Below are positions 1 through 12,587 of a stretch of 64,000 nucleotides of DNA, piece after piece. Position 1 is the first letter of the stretch; each line of letters begins with the position of its first letter. The stretch is from positions 930,001 through 994,000 of the forward strand of contig JAGPXD010000006.1 of assembly GCA_020746995.1 (NCBI GenBank), given 5' to 3'. The notes below the pieces were generated by a model. It was not told the DNA's origin. It made no database searches and worked only from the letters and a program-made list of their open reading frames with translations. This DNA comes from Plectosphaerella cucumerina. Its lineage: Eukaryota > Ascomycota > Sordariomycetes > Glomerellales > Plectosphaerellaceae. The position numbers were made by a program, and so were the translations under genes.

Positions 1-1256
1 TCTACCCTAGGTAACTTAACAATAATATAATTAAGTAGATCTATACTAATATAGAAATTACCCTATTAGGTACCCGCTACCTACCTACCTAGGAAGAGAA
101 TTATTATCTTTATACCCTTACCTAAATACCCTATACTATATATTAGTTATAAAACCCTCTAGTTTAACTACCTTATCGATATATATAGGGTATATACTTT
201 ACGAATAAACCGCGAATAAAGGATCCTTTAGTCCTAACTAGGTACCGCTAAGAACCTAGGATAGACCCTTACTAGGATTAACCTAAACTACTAGGGCGAC
301 TATAAACTCCGTTATTAATAGGCTAAAAAAACCCTTTAGAAGAATAAAGAATAATAATACCTTAACTTACTAGTAACCCTAGAACTACCTATTATCTATT
401 ACAACTTAATTACTAATTTACCTACTTTAGGCTATTAAGCCTAAGGTACTAGTATAGTTACGTCGGATAAAGTTAGAAAAAGGAAATCTAGATTATTAAG
501 TTCTTCCTCCTAATAACCTAAGATAAAGTATAAATACTATAATAACTCGGGAAAAGAGTTATACTACTCTTATAAGGGTAAAAGTAAGTATAAGTAAAAT
601 CCGTTAAAACCCTATATAATATAGTATATAATAAAAGTAACTCCGACTATCTTATACTAAAAGCTACCTTATAAGGGTATAAGTATATAGTACTCCTGGA
701 TAGTAGAGAATAGGGGAATTATATATTTCTATAACTTTAATAATAACTTAGACTTATAATAAACTATAAGAGATACCCTTACTAGCTAAAATCCGTCGAA
801 AGTAGGCTTATATAGTATGACTAAGGGAGTATCGATTAAGACTATATACCTTAGGATCCGTATCTAAGGATATATAATACTAACTATATTTAATATTACG
901 GAAATCGGAGATTAGGATATTATCCTAGGTATCCTATAACTAAGAAAGTAAAATCCCTAAGTAAATTAAAATCCTAGCTAAATTAAATAGAGAGATATAA
1001 CTCCGGTATAGTTTAATATAAAAACTATAAGATATCTTATATAACTCTAGAAAGAGCTCGATAAATATAATAGCTAAGACTTTAGTTACGATAAATAATC
1101 TAAAGCTCTTAAGGTATAAATTAAATATATTCCGATTAAATACCGGAAGTATTTAACCCTATTTAAAGAGGAACTTAAGATAAGCCTCCCTTTATATAGT
1201 TATTATAACTATATAATTATACTTAAGGAAGGGATATAACTAAGATTCTATAAAAT
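1..1256 (+). pseudogene. Older Ty3/gypsy copy, left fragment
   Basis: This fragment aligns collinearly with 3216-4470 of the gypsy element that follows (end of Gag and the protease region). It carries more C-to-T and G-to-A differences, so it looks older or more heavily RIP-mutated. It is cut at 1256 by the insertion of the 1257-8255 element and resumes at 8261. Its 5' part lies outside the window. No open frame remains. Confidence 0.85.
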
Positions 1257-1748
1257 TATAACGCCTAGACGACGTACCCTGGAAATAAGGCTATCTACGC
1301 GGCTATCAGGCGACTAGTCAGGGAGGATTATATAAGGCTAGAACTTATCGTAGGAACGATAAGGACGTACGGACTAGCTTGGGTTGTGATTACTGTGATT
1401 ACTCCGCTAAGGCTGGTAATTACGGTAAGTAGGACGTAGTGATTACTACGATTACTACGGGACTAGGAATAATCGGGGTGATTAGACAGGTCGGACTATA
1501 AGTATATAGCGAGGTACTAGCCAGGTTTGTACCTCCATATAAGCTTACGATAGTAATTAATTTAAGTCTTTATTAGAAACCTCCTTAGCCTATAGTGAAG
1601 AAGTGTAACGCTTTACGATAATACGATAAGTACGACGACGATAACTACTGCGATATATTGCTCTTTAGTTACCTAGTACGTACTGCTAGTATATACCACC
1701 TTGGTTCCAGATTATATATCTTCGGAAGATTGTACCTGGGTCGTAATA
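1257..1748 (+). repeat. 5' LTR, 492 bp
   Basis: This repeat pairs with 7764-8255 and has exactly the same length. Most differences between the two are C/T or G/A, as expected if RIP acted after insertion. Its reverse complement is recognisably related to the LTRs at 25326 and 34081. Confidence 0.93.
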
Positions 1749-1959
1749 CTTTGATTACTCTTGTTTAGTATGTTCTTTACGACTACCGAGTAATACTTAC
1801 GTAGCTACGATAGCCCCCTATTCTTCTACCAGCTAGGGTAATAGCTCCGCTAACTACTAAGCTATGTTTATAGAACTTAAGGAGAAGAATAAGTAACTCT
1901 AAGCTGCTATCCTTTAACTCTAAGGCGGAGGAGGAGGTTCGATTAAGGCCCTCCCGCCC

Positions 1960-2960
1960 TAAGCCTTCGACGGGAAGCCTGGTACCCTATAGGCCTTCCT
2001 TACCTAACTCCGTATATACTAAAAAGCTAATAATAGTTAGTTTAAGTACTAGGGAGAACGCGTTACTAACGCTGTATCCTACCTTAGGGGTAATACCCTT
2101 ATCTAGTTTAAACCCTATATATATAAGTACGCTAGTAAGGATAAGGATAATATCTTAGACGAGGTCTAGACTGTCCTTAGTAGTATTAACAAATTCGAGA
2201 AAACTCTCCGAGTAGCTTTCGGCGATATCGATAAATAACGTAGTACCGAACGTAAGATCCTCTACCTTAAGTAAATAGGATCCGCTAGTAAGTACGCCGC
2301 CGAGTTCCGATAACTCGCCTCTCGCCTCCCGGATTAGAGTAAGACTGCTTTTATAGCCTGATTCTATAAAGGCCTGAAAGACTCCGTTAAGGACGACTTT
2401 ATCCGCGAAGAATAACCTAATAAGCTAGTCGACTATATCGCCCTAGCTATTAAGATTAATAACCGTTAGTACGAGAGATATACGGAAAAGGGGAACTATA
2501 GCTAGATAGGAAGGGGATAGGGAGCTTGCCCTACCTTCTAGCCTAATACCGGCCGCCGTTACTAATACTAACCCTATTAACGTAATAAACGTTATATAAT
2601 AACCGCCTATAGGGGGACTATACACGCCGGCCCTATAGAGCTTAACGTGTTATAGAAGGGAAGGAAAGATAGGAAGGATATCGAATACTTTAACTACCGT
2701 AAGATAGGCTACTTCGTACGTGATTACCGCTAACCTAAGTATATCGAAGGCCCCCGATAGCTTAATACTACTCGGTACGATAAGAAGCCCTAAACTGTAA
2801 TCCGAACTATTATAGTCCTAGGACGTAGCTCGATATCTACCTAAGAGAAGGTAGTCCGATAGAACTACTAGGTCGAAGTTATCGACCCTAGCGAAAAAGA
2901 AGAAAGCGAAACGATATAGGAACCGCGACCTCCGATAACAAAGAATTAATCCCTAATACC
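1960..2960 (+). pseudogene. Gag relic with zinc knuckle
   Basis: Reading through stops gives a retrotransposon Gag. The capsid-like part starts near FDGKPGTLQAFL (about 1969), and an RPP/QP-rich linker follows. A CX2CX4HX4C zinc knuckle lies at about 2668-2730, in which all three cysteines now read Tyr and the His also reads Tyr (YFNYRKIGYFVRDY). TGY to TAY and CAY to TAY are both the expected RIP changes. The stops in this frame sit where Gln or Trp would be. The product would have been the nucleocapsid/capsid that packages the element RNA. Confidence 0.85.
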
Positions 2961-3839
2961 TAGCTGTAAGACTAATAACTTACTATCCGGTTAGAGGGAT
3001 ACGGAGATCTCGAAGAAAATAAAGCCGTCGACTTCTTCGGGTATAATACTCGAGATACTAGTAAGGTACCTTATATAACCTATACTTTCGGTCCTAGGGA
3101 GGACGATAATAATCGCCTGCCCCCTAGTAGCCCCGACTATAATACTATATTTTAGGCCTAATATATCTACGACGATTATCCTATATACTACGTATAGAAG
3201 TTTAGTTATAACTTCTACCCTAGGCGACCTAACGATAATATAATCGAATATATCTATACTAATAAGGAACTACCCTATTAGGTACCTACTATTCGCCTAC
3301 TAGGGAAGAGAACTATTATTTTTATATTATTACCTGAATACCCTATACTATATATTAGTCGCGAGACCCTCTAGTTTGACTACCCTATCGACGTATATAG
3401 GGTATATACTTTACGAAAGATCCGCGAATAGAGGCTCCTTTAGTCCTAGCTAGGTATCGCTAAAAACCTGGGATAGACCCTTACTAGAATCGACCTAAAT
3501 AATTAAGGTAACTATAAACTCCGTTACTAAAAGGCTAAAAGGACCCTTCGGAAAAAAGAGGAATAATAGTACCTTAACTTACCTATAACCCCGGAACTAA
3601 CCGTTATCCGCCGCGACTTAATTACTAGCTTACCTACTTTAGGCTATTAGGCCTAAGGAACTAGTATAGCTACGTCGGGCGAAGTTAGGAGAAGGAAAAC
3701 CGGATTATTAAACTCTTCCTCTTAACGACCTAAGACTAGGCGTAAATATAATAACGACTCGGGAAAAGAGTCGTACTACTCTTATAAGGGTAAGAGTAGG
3801 CGTGAGTAAAATCTATTAAAACCCTATATAACACGGTAT

Positions 3840-6800
3840 ATAATAAAGGCGACTCTAACTATCTTATACTAAGAGTTATCCTACGAGGGTATAAGTACGT
3901 AGTACTCCTGGATAGCGGAGTATAGGGGAACTATATATCGCTACGACTTTAATAGTGACTCGGACTTATAATAAACCGTAAGAGATACCCTTACTAACTA
4001 AGATCCGTAGAAGGCGGGCTTATATAGTATAACTAAGGAAGTATCGATTAAGAGACTATATACCTCGAGATCCGTATCTAAGGGCGTATAATACTAACTG
4101 TATTCGATATCACGGAAATCGGAGATTAGGATATTATCCTAGGTATCCTATAGCTAAGAAAGTAGAATCCCTAAGTAAATTAGAATCCTAGCTAGATCTA
4201 ATAGAGAGATACAGCTTTAGTATAGTCTTACACGAAGACTACGAGATATCTCGTATAGCTCTAAAAAGAGCTCGATAAACACGATAGCCGAGACCTTAGT
4301 CGCGATAAATAACGTAAGGCTCTCGAAGAATAAATTAAATATATTCCGATTAAGTACCGGAAGTATTCGACCCTATTCGAGGAGGAACTCGAAACAGGCC
4401 TCCCCTTATATAGCTATTACGACTACGAGATTATACTTAAGGAAGGTATATAGCCTAGGTTCTATAAGATCTACTAGCTTAACGAGAAGTAGTAGGCTAT
4501 ACTTAATAAGTACCTGGAAGAAAACCTCCGGAAAGGATATATTCGACTATCTAAGTTACTAGCTAGATACCCGATCCTTTTTGTTCCTAAGAAGAATAGG
4601 AAACTACGATTATACGTTAACTATCGATAGCTTAACGATATTACGATTAAGAATTACTACCCCTTACTACTTATCGCCGAGCTTCGGGATTTATTAGTTA
4701 GAGTATAATAGTTTACGGCTATTAACCTTAAAGGAGTATATAACTTAATCTGTATAAAGGAAGGAGAGGAGTAGAAAATAGCTTTCCGTACTCGCCGAGG
4801 ATACTTTAAGTATTTAGTAATACCCTTCGGGCTTATAAATACTCCGGCTATATTCTAAACGATAATTAATAAAGTCCTTCGCGACTTTCTCGATATCCTT
4901 ATAGTAGTATACCTCGACGATATCCTTATCTTTTCGAGAACTCTCGAGGAATATCGAAAGTATATTTACTAGGTCTTGAAACGACTAATAGATACTAAAC
5001 TGCTTATCGAACCCGAGAAGAGTAAGTTCTATACTTAAGACGTAGACTTCCTTAGATATAATATCTAACTAGGGGAAATCCGTATAGACCCTAAGAAGAT
5101 CGAGATAGTTAAGAACTAGCTAACGCTAGCTAACGTCTCCGACGTTAGAGGATTTCTGGGATTTGTTAACTTCTACCGATGATTTATAAAGGGATATAGT
5201 TAGATTTCCCGACCTCTTACCGACCTTACGAAAAAAGACTAGCTGTTCCGTTAGTAGGATACCGAGGAATAAGCCTTTTAGAGTATTAAGAATAGTATCT
5301 TAAGCGAGCCGATTTTTAAGATCCCCGACCCCGAGTTACTATTTAAAGTCGAAACCGACGTATCCGATTATATACTCGGAGGATAACTAGGATAGAGGGA
5401 TAAGGAAGGACGACTTTACCCCGTCGCTTTCTACTTTAAGAAGCTTTACGGATTAGAACTTAACTATTAGATTTATAATAAGGAACTAATAGTTATTATC
5501 GAAGCTTTTAAGGAATAGAAGCTATACCTCTTAGGTACTACGTACCTAGTTAAGGTTCTTACGGACTATAAGAACCTTGTTAACTTTACGACTACGAAGG
5601 AGTTAAATAAGCGGTAAACGAGATAGGCTGAGTTCCTTTCGGAATTTAACTTTACTATCTCGTACTGTAAGGGATTAGAGAATAGTCGGGCGGACGCCTT
5701 AAGTCGGCGTAACGACTTAGTAAGTACCGAAGTCCCCGATTATAATACGATTCTCTCGATTAATTTGTAAGGTGATCTTATACTTAATAAACGAGTCTTA
5801 GAGGTCCTTGCTACTTATAAAGAGACTACTTAAGAACTCGTTATACGTATCTATAGTACTCTAGCTTATAGATATTAAGGAGTCTAGAAAATATACTAAC
5901 GTATCCGATAATACTACGACAAGAATATTATACGCCTTTAAGTGTAAGAAGTACTTAAGACCTACGACCTCTACTATAAGAGTAAGGCCGTTAGGTATAA
6001 ACCCTACGGAGAATTTAAACCTCTGCCCGTAGCGGAAGGACTATAGATATCTATTTCTTTGGATTTTATTACGGACTTACCTAAGTCTAGGGAACCGGTC
6101 TTAGGACGGTAGTACGACGCTATCCTGGTTATCGTCGATCGCTTTACTAAGTACTCCTACTTTCTGCTATATCTTAAAACGGGAACTACGGAAGACTTTA
6201 TATATATCTTCCTACGTAATATCGCTGTATAGTATAGTATACTAAAGGAACTTATTTCCGATCGCGATAAGCTATTTATAAGTTACTTTTGGAAAGGACT
6301 TATAAAGTAGCTTGGACCCGATTATTATCTCTTAACTATATTCTATCTATAGTTAGACGGATAAATAGAAAGGACTAACTAGACCCTTAAATAGTACCTT
6401 CGCTACTATGTTAACGAGCGACAGGATAACTAGGTAATACTTCTTCTAATAGTGTAGTTTGCCTATAATAGTGTACCTAGCGAGTTAACTAAGGTCTTAC
6501 CTTTCTATACTAACTACGGATTTAACCCTATAATATACGGAGAACCTAGGGAAGCTTTAAAAGCCCCTAGAGTTAATAAACTAGCCGATAATATTCGGTA
6601 GATTTACGATGTACTTCGTAATAACCTCTAACTAGTACGCGTTAGAATAACTAAGTATACTAACTAGTTAAGGATAAAGGGACTATCCTTTAAGGAGGGG
6701 GATAAAGTCTACCTTATTTATAAAAATATTAAAACTATATACCCTAATAGTAAGTTGGACTTTAAAAAGATCGGACCCTTTCGAATTTAACAGAAAATCT

Positions 6801-7080
6801 CGGATATTAATTTTCGACTTTCCTTACCTGAGAATATAAAGATCTACCCGGTCTTCTATATTATACTACTCGAAGTTATACTAGATAACGTACTACTCGA
6901 GGACGACCTCGAAGTAGATAATACCGAGGAGTATATAGTCGAGCGGATCCTTAACTACCGAATAAACTAGAACGGATAAGATAAATTCCTAGTTAAATAG
7001 GAAGGCTACGGATATAAAGAAAATATATAGGAATTACTAGACTACCTTAAGAACTCCTAGCTTCGACTCTACTAGTTTTA
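3840..7080 (+). pseudogene. Pol relic: PR-RT-RNaseH-IN-chromodomain
   Basis: The aspartic-protease region lies at about 3840-4140. Reverse transcriptase spans about 4480-5050 with KKNRKLRLYVNYR near 4588 and the active-site block YLDDILIFS at about 4909-4937. RNase H spans about 5340-5710 and ends at the SRADALSRR-like segment. The integrase catalytic core spans about 6050-6560, with DFITDLP, SDRD and the DGQIERTNQ glutamate near 6370. A chromodomain follows at about 6910-7070 (EEYIVERILNYR, then LVK-stop-EGYG). The stops in LVK(W)EGY and I(W)EL replace conserved chromodomain tryptophans through TGG to TAG. The polyprotein is non-functional. Confidence 0.9.
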
Positions 7081-7749
7081 GAACTAAAAAGGTCTATAGC
7101 TGACTAGTCTACTACGCCGAAACCGCCTAAGGATATTACGTTAGTAGCCGCCTCGGACTCTTACCGCTCTTCCTCGTCTAAGTCGTCTAAGGAAGAAGCG
7201 TTCCGACGAGCTATATCTATACCCCGAGACTATAATAAGCCCTTTTGACTTTATAAGCGGATTAGATAAGCTACCGCCTTACTTATTTCGGCCTATACTC
7301 GATCTATCGCTTATTTAGCGTTAAGTAGTTTTTACTCCGCCGCCTTTTTACTCTCTTAAATATACGATATTTCGTTTACAATCCGGGAAGTTATACGCGT
7401 GTTAGTACCTTACCCCGTAAAATACTAAGGAAGAAGGAGTTACCTACTAACCGCGACCGAAATCCCCGAGTTATCGTAACTATAACTACGGCGAGTATAC
7501 TCGCGGTAGCGCGAAACCCCCGATACTATTATATAGTACGTACCGCGTTTAGTATAGAAAGAGTATAGTATCGTTTCGAACCCGAATATATTAATCAGGA
7601 GGACCTAAGTATTACGACGATCGGTAGATAATACTTTTAATTTCGATTTCGAGACCCGGCTAGATATCGTGTTAACTAAGGAACGTAGGAATAAACAGGC
7701 TGTACGGCTAGGGGACTTACTACTTATAGGTCGTTAGGATATCGACTAT

Positions 7750-7763
7750 AAGGAGGGGAATCT
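7750..7763 (+). other. Polypurine tract
   Basis: AAGGAGGGGAATCT lies directly before the 3' LTR. This is the usual primer site for plus-strand DNA synthesis in LTR retrotransposons. The same tract appears on the opposite strand next to the LTRs ending at 25856 and 34618, which ties the three elements to one lineage. Confidence 0.8.
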
Positions 7764-8255
7764 TATAACGCCTAGACGATATACCCTAGAAATAAGGCTA
7801 TCTACACGGCTATTAGGCGACTAGTTAGGGAGGATTATATAAGGCTAGAACTTATCGTAGGAACGATAAGGACACACGGACTAGCTTGGGTTGTAATTAC
7901 TGTAATTACTCCGCTAAGGCTAGTAATTACGGTAAGTAGGACGTAGTAATTACTACGATTACTACGGGACTAGGAATAATCGGGGTGATTAGACAGGTCG
8001 GACTATAAGTATATAGCGAGGTACTAGCTAGGCTTATACCTCTAGATAAGCTTACGATAGTAATTAATTTAAGTCTTTATTAGAAACCTCCTTAGCCTAT
8101 AGTAAAGAAGCGTAACGCTTTACGATAATACGATAAGTACGACAACGACGACTACTACGATATATTGCTCCTTAGTTGCCTAGTACGTACTACTAGTATA
8201 TACCACCTCGGTTCCAGATTACATATCTTCGGAAGATTATACCTGGGTCGTAATA
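7764..8255 (+). repeat. 3' LTR, 492 bp
   Basis: Partner of 1257-1748. It is followed directly by the target duplication AAAAT (8256-8260) and then by the interrupted older gypsy copy. Confidence 0.93.
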
Positions 8256-8260
8256 AAAAT

Positions 8261-8702
8261 CTACTAACTTAATAAAAAGTAGTAGGCTATACTTAATAAG
8301 TACCTAGAAGAGAACCTTCGGAAAGGATATATCTAACTATCTAAGTTACTAACTAGATACCCGATCCTTTTTATCCCTAAAAAAAATAGAAAACTTAGAT
8401 TATATATTAACTACTAATAACTTAATAATATTATAATTAAAAACTACTACCCCTTACTACTTATCGCTAAGCTTCGGGATTTACTAGTTAGAGTATAATA
8501 GTTTATAGCTATTAACCTTAAAGGAGTATATAACTTAATCTATATAAAGGAAGGAGAAGAGTAAAAGATAACTTTCCGTACTTACCGAGGATACTTTAAG
8601 TATTTAGTAATACCTTTCGGGCTTATAAATACTCCGGCTATATTTTAAATAATAATTAATAAAGTCCTTTATAACTTTCTTAACATCTTTATAGTAGTAT
8701 AC
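8261..8702 (+). pseudogene. Older Ty3/gypsy copy, right fragment (RT)
   Basis: This resumes the element interrupted at 1256: it matches about 4471-4912 of the inserted element, which is the first part of the reverse transcriptase. It stops at the residues just before the catalytic YLDD block. A run of eight T at 8703-8710 and unrelated sequence follow, so the rest was deleted or displaced by another insertion. It is more RIP-mutated than the element nested in it. Confidence 0.85.
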
Positions 8703-8994
8703 TTTTTTTTTAAGTAATATTACCTTAAATTCACTAGGTATATAAACTATAAGAGAACTCTACGCTTTATCCAGAGGCGGGAAAACCGTTCCTATAGCCG
8801 TAAATAACCGCGGCCGGGTAAAAACCGCCCTAAACGCCTATTTTACAATATCCCGGGTATCCGTTTTACTTTATTATACCGTCGCCGGATGTACCTGTAT
8901 ACTCCTCCGTGTATTTATCGGGTATAGTCGGCTATATATAGCCGCCCCCGATCCAGGGCGGTAGTATACAGGCTACTTATATATATAGCTACTT

Positions 8995-9104
8995 CCCCGG
9001 TAAAGGAAAATAAAGGTATAGCTACCTATAGCCGTTTATATTCCTACCTCCCCGGTAAAGGAAAATAAAGGTATAGCTACCTATAGCCGTTTATATTCCT
9101 ACCT
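8995..9104. repeat. 55-bp perfect tandem duplication
   Basis: A 55-bp unit starting CCCCGGTAAAGG at 8995 is repeated immediately at 9050 without a mismatch. The perfect match inside heavily mutated DNA suggests that the duplication is younger than most of the RIP. Confidence 0.85.
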
Positions 9105-11676
9105 CCTACTAACCTCCGGTATATAACTACTTTATTATATAGGCGGGGTAAATAATAACTTCCGAATAGCTATATTATCCCCGGAGATTAGGTAGCTACT
9201 ATTATACGGGATATAGGCGGGTACCTTTAGCTATATAATATTATTTACCGCCGGGTATTATCAGGCCCTAGGCGCTAAGTATATCTCGGAATAACTTTAT
9301 ATTTTACTACCTATATTTCCTAACTAAAAAAACCTATACCTACTATATAGGGGGTAGTAAGTATATTCTTTCCTTTAAATATACTTAGGGTTTCCCTATT
9401 AAAAACGCCCCTTATATACTACAAGGTATAGTTTTTCCTCCTTTAACTACTACTTTAATCTATATATTTAACCCCCTTTATACCTAGCCCTAGGAGCCCT
9501 GTTTTCCGTTACCAGGTACCTATAGTAGTTTTATTATAGGTATAACTAGCCTGTTACGCTTATTATACTACTTATTTCCCGTTCTTTCCGTTTTTATTAT
9601 TTCAGGGTTTTATAATCGGTAGTTTTAGCCTCGAAAGAGCCTATTTTCCCCTACATATAGTTACCAACTACTATATACCTCCTTAGATTAATCTCGTAGT
9701 ACCTCCTACTACCTAACTTCTATAAATATATTTACTACTCCCTTAAAAGTTTTTAAAAATGTCCTCCCGTATTTATATATACTCTTTTATACTTACTTAT
9801 AATAACTCTCGACTCTTACCTTAGTTATATCTACTTTATATCGTATAGTATTAATAATACCCCCGGATTAAGTACTAATAGCCCCCCGTACCTATATATA
9901 TACGTTACTATTTATAAGTCTTTTCTTTCTTCCTTTTATTAGTATATATATTATCTCGCGTGTACTAATAGTTATTTCTAGGTATTTCTAACTAATTCTA
10001 GCCTATAATCGTTACTATAAGTATACTAAGGGTAATAGTTTTTATAATCTAGTAAGTTTTTTCCCCTATTTTACTATCTCCCGTAGCTTATTATAGCTTT
10101 TTATACCTATATTCCCTTATTAATAAGTACTTTATTATACCCTAGGTCCCTTTTTAGTATATAGGTACTACCTATACTCTAATTTAGGTATAAGCGGTTA
10201 TTTATAGCGGTAACTTATCGACTATAGCTATAGATATATATCGGGCTATAACTACTACCTAGTATTAGGCTACCCTTTCCCTAAAGGAGTTTACCTATAT
10301 ATCGATAGCGGTTACTACTACTACTATAAGCTTAAATATACCTACTCGCGATGTTATTACTAATCTTTCGGCTTTAGTCCCCGATCCTATTACTCCCGCG
10401 GCTGATACTAGTTATTTACAGGCTATTATAGTTATAATTAACTATAATACTACTACTATTAAGGTACTAATAGTTACTATTACTACTTTTACTAAGATAT
10501 AATATAAGATTATAAGTTTCTAGTTATTTTCGAGTTTAAATACCTATTCTCGGGGTATATTTCTATATATTTAGCTATTAACCCCCGTTAGATTAAGGTT
10601 CTTAGTAAGTATAAGTATATCGATAATTCCGATCCTAATAAATAAACTACCCGTAGTTATATCCTGTCGCCCCGGTCTATATACGGTTATATAACCCTGT
10701 TTTTCCGGAGTTTTAGATAGTAGGGGGGGGGATTAGGAAAGGGAAGGGTTAGTAAGTTTTTATAGAGGATTATACTCGGTTTTTTATACCCGTAGCTACG
10801 GGTAGGGTTTTATACCTTTTTAGTATTTAGTTATTAAATACTGCCTTCCTTTTTAGATAAAGAGGCTAAAAAGATTTTCTTTTTCTCTTTTTTCTTAGTC
10901 CTAGAACTCCTCCCGCGCCTAAAGGAGCTTATAGGTATCGGGGGCTACCTTTATTTACTAACAAGGCGTAACCCGCCCCTTATTAGTTAGCTACTTAGGC
11001 TAGTAGGTCTATCCCTATATTTTTCCGACTCGCGTCGGATTCCTATAGATAGAGTGGTTTTTCCCCTCTATTAATATATCTACCGTTATCCTAAAGACCC
11101 CTTCGGTCCTATAGGTTATATCCCCTTACTTCCGTAATAGTATCTTAAAGAAGGATTAAGTAAGTTATTAGCTAAATTAGTAGTTAAGGTATTTCCCTTT
11201 TCTTTTATTTTACTTAATTATATAATCCCTTTATCTAAGATATAGTTATTCGACTATCGGTTATATTAGAAAATCGACTACCTTAATACCGATTAAAAGG
11301 ATTAATAACCTTAAAACCCTTATATAACCCGGAATTAAACTCGCGATCTCCGTATTAGTATATTTCGGCTATTTTAGGTATTAACATCTATCTCCGACCG
11401 CGAGGCGCTTTATTATAAACTTAGTATTTATAGGTAATTATAGGTACTAAGGCTACTATTAACCCTAGTTAGTTACTTTAGTTACTAGGAATTATAACTA
11501 GTAAAAGTTCCTCTACCCTAGGCTAGAAGTCTTAAATTAACTCCTTTAACGATAACCCTACGGCCCGATTTAACGGGATCTAAATATTAATATTACTATT
11601 ATATATCTCCTAGGACTAACGAGACGGGATAAACTTATTAATATAAATCGCTTAGGTATAGCTAAGTTAGTATTTA

Positions 11677-11744
11677 TACTCGGTTAAGTCTAAGCTACCT
11701 AAGAGAGAGTTACTCGGTTAAGTCTAAGTTACCTAAGAGAGAGG
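11677..11744. repeat. 34-bp tandem duplication
   Basis: Two adjacent copies of a unit starting TACTCGGTTAAGTCTAAG, with one C/T difference between them (AAGCTACC versus AAGTTACC). A third, weaker partial copy may follow. Confidence 0.7.
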
Positions 11745-12587
11745 TACTTAGGTTTAACTAAGCTAGTAATTTTACTTAGTTAAGATTAAGCTACTTAATA
11801 TTTATAGCCTTAGGGAGTTATACTTTTTTATATTAAGTAGATATATTTAATCCTACTCTACGATAGTCCCCGCCGGATATAGTAACGCCTATATACTATT
11901 AAAACCCCGGGGGTAACTAGGGAATTATAAACGTAACTAACTATACTATTAGGAAAAATAATAAAGTAGTATTATACCTCTCTTACTTAGGAGTTTATAT
12001 ACTAACGGGCTAAACTAGTACTAATCCGATATACTAAGCCGAAAAGGACTTTAAGAAGGTATAATAGGATAAGTAATTCGCGAGAGTATAACTACTACTA
12101 TAGGGTATTAGTCTAGGAAGATAAGATATATAACTTAATTAATAAGTAGTATACTAATCTCCGTAACTATATTAAGGACCGGGAGAAGTATAATAGTATA
12201 TAATAATAGTATAAGCCTATCGGGTATTATAGCCGGTAAGAGAGTCGGATTCTAGCTAAGATTATAGGAGGAAGAGTTAGATAATAAACTTGACGGTAAT
12301 AAGATTAAGAATAAGTATAAAGATTATAAAAATCGATATAACGATATTCCGTAAAGTCTATACTTTAAGTTCTCCGTTACTTAAATCTAGAGTATAATTA
12401 GTAAGGTTAATACTATAGAGTAGGCTCTTAAGTAGTAGAAATAGATAAATATAAGGCTAAGGTCTTTAATAGTTTTAGCAGGTATCTATATTAATAAGGT
12501 AGATAACTTTAACCTAGATAAGGATAACGGAAATAATAGTAATTACTACTTAATAATTAATAGCTGTTACTCGATATAGTATCTAAT

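Larger units (their letters stand above)
1257..8255 (+). mobile_element. Complete chromodomain Ty3/gypsy retrotransposon
   Basis: The element is 6999 bp with two 492-bp LTRs (1257-1748 and 7764-8255). The direct repeat AAAAT flanks it at 1252-1256 and 8256-8260. The internal order is Gag with a zinc knuckle, protease, reverse transcriptase, RNase H, integrase and a C-terminal chromodomain. That order and the chromodomain place it among fungal chromoviruses. The LTR ends probably read TGTAACGCC and GTCGTAACA before RIP and now read TATAACGCC and GTCGTAATA. A purine-rich tract precedes the 3' LTR. All coding parts are broken by TAG/TAA at former Trp and Gln codons, so it cannot move on its own. 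It is nested inside an older relative. Confidence 0.93.
8703..12587. other. Unclassified RIP-mutated repeat sequence
   Basis: This is AT-rich and CpA-poor with no open frame. I could not find LTR pairs, inverted repeats or protein blocks that I recognise. A Thr/Ile-rich readable stretch near 10300-10560 could be a degraded Gag, but I cannot support that. It contains two short tandem duplications, listed separately. Confidence 0.6.

Noticed and set aside
11335..11400. tRNA-like motif (GGAATTAAACTCGCG resembles a mutated T-arm complement)
   Set aside because: I could not build the acceptor, D and anticodon arms. A RIP-mutated tRNA or SINE head is possible but unsupported.
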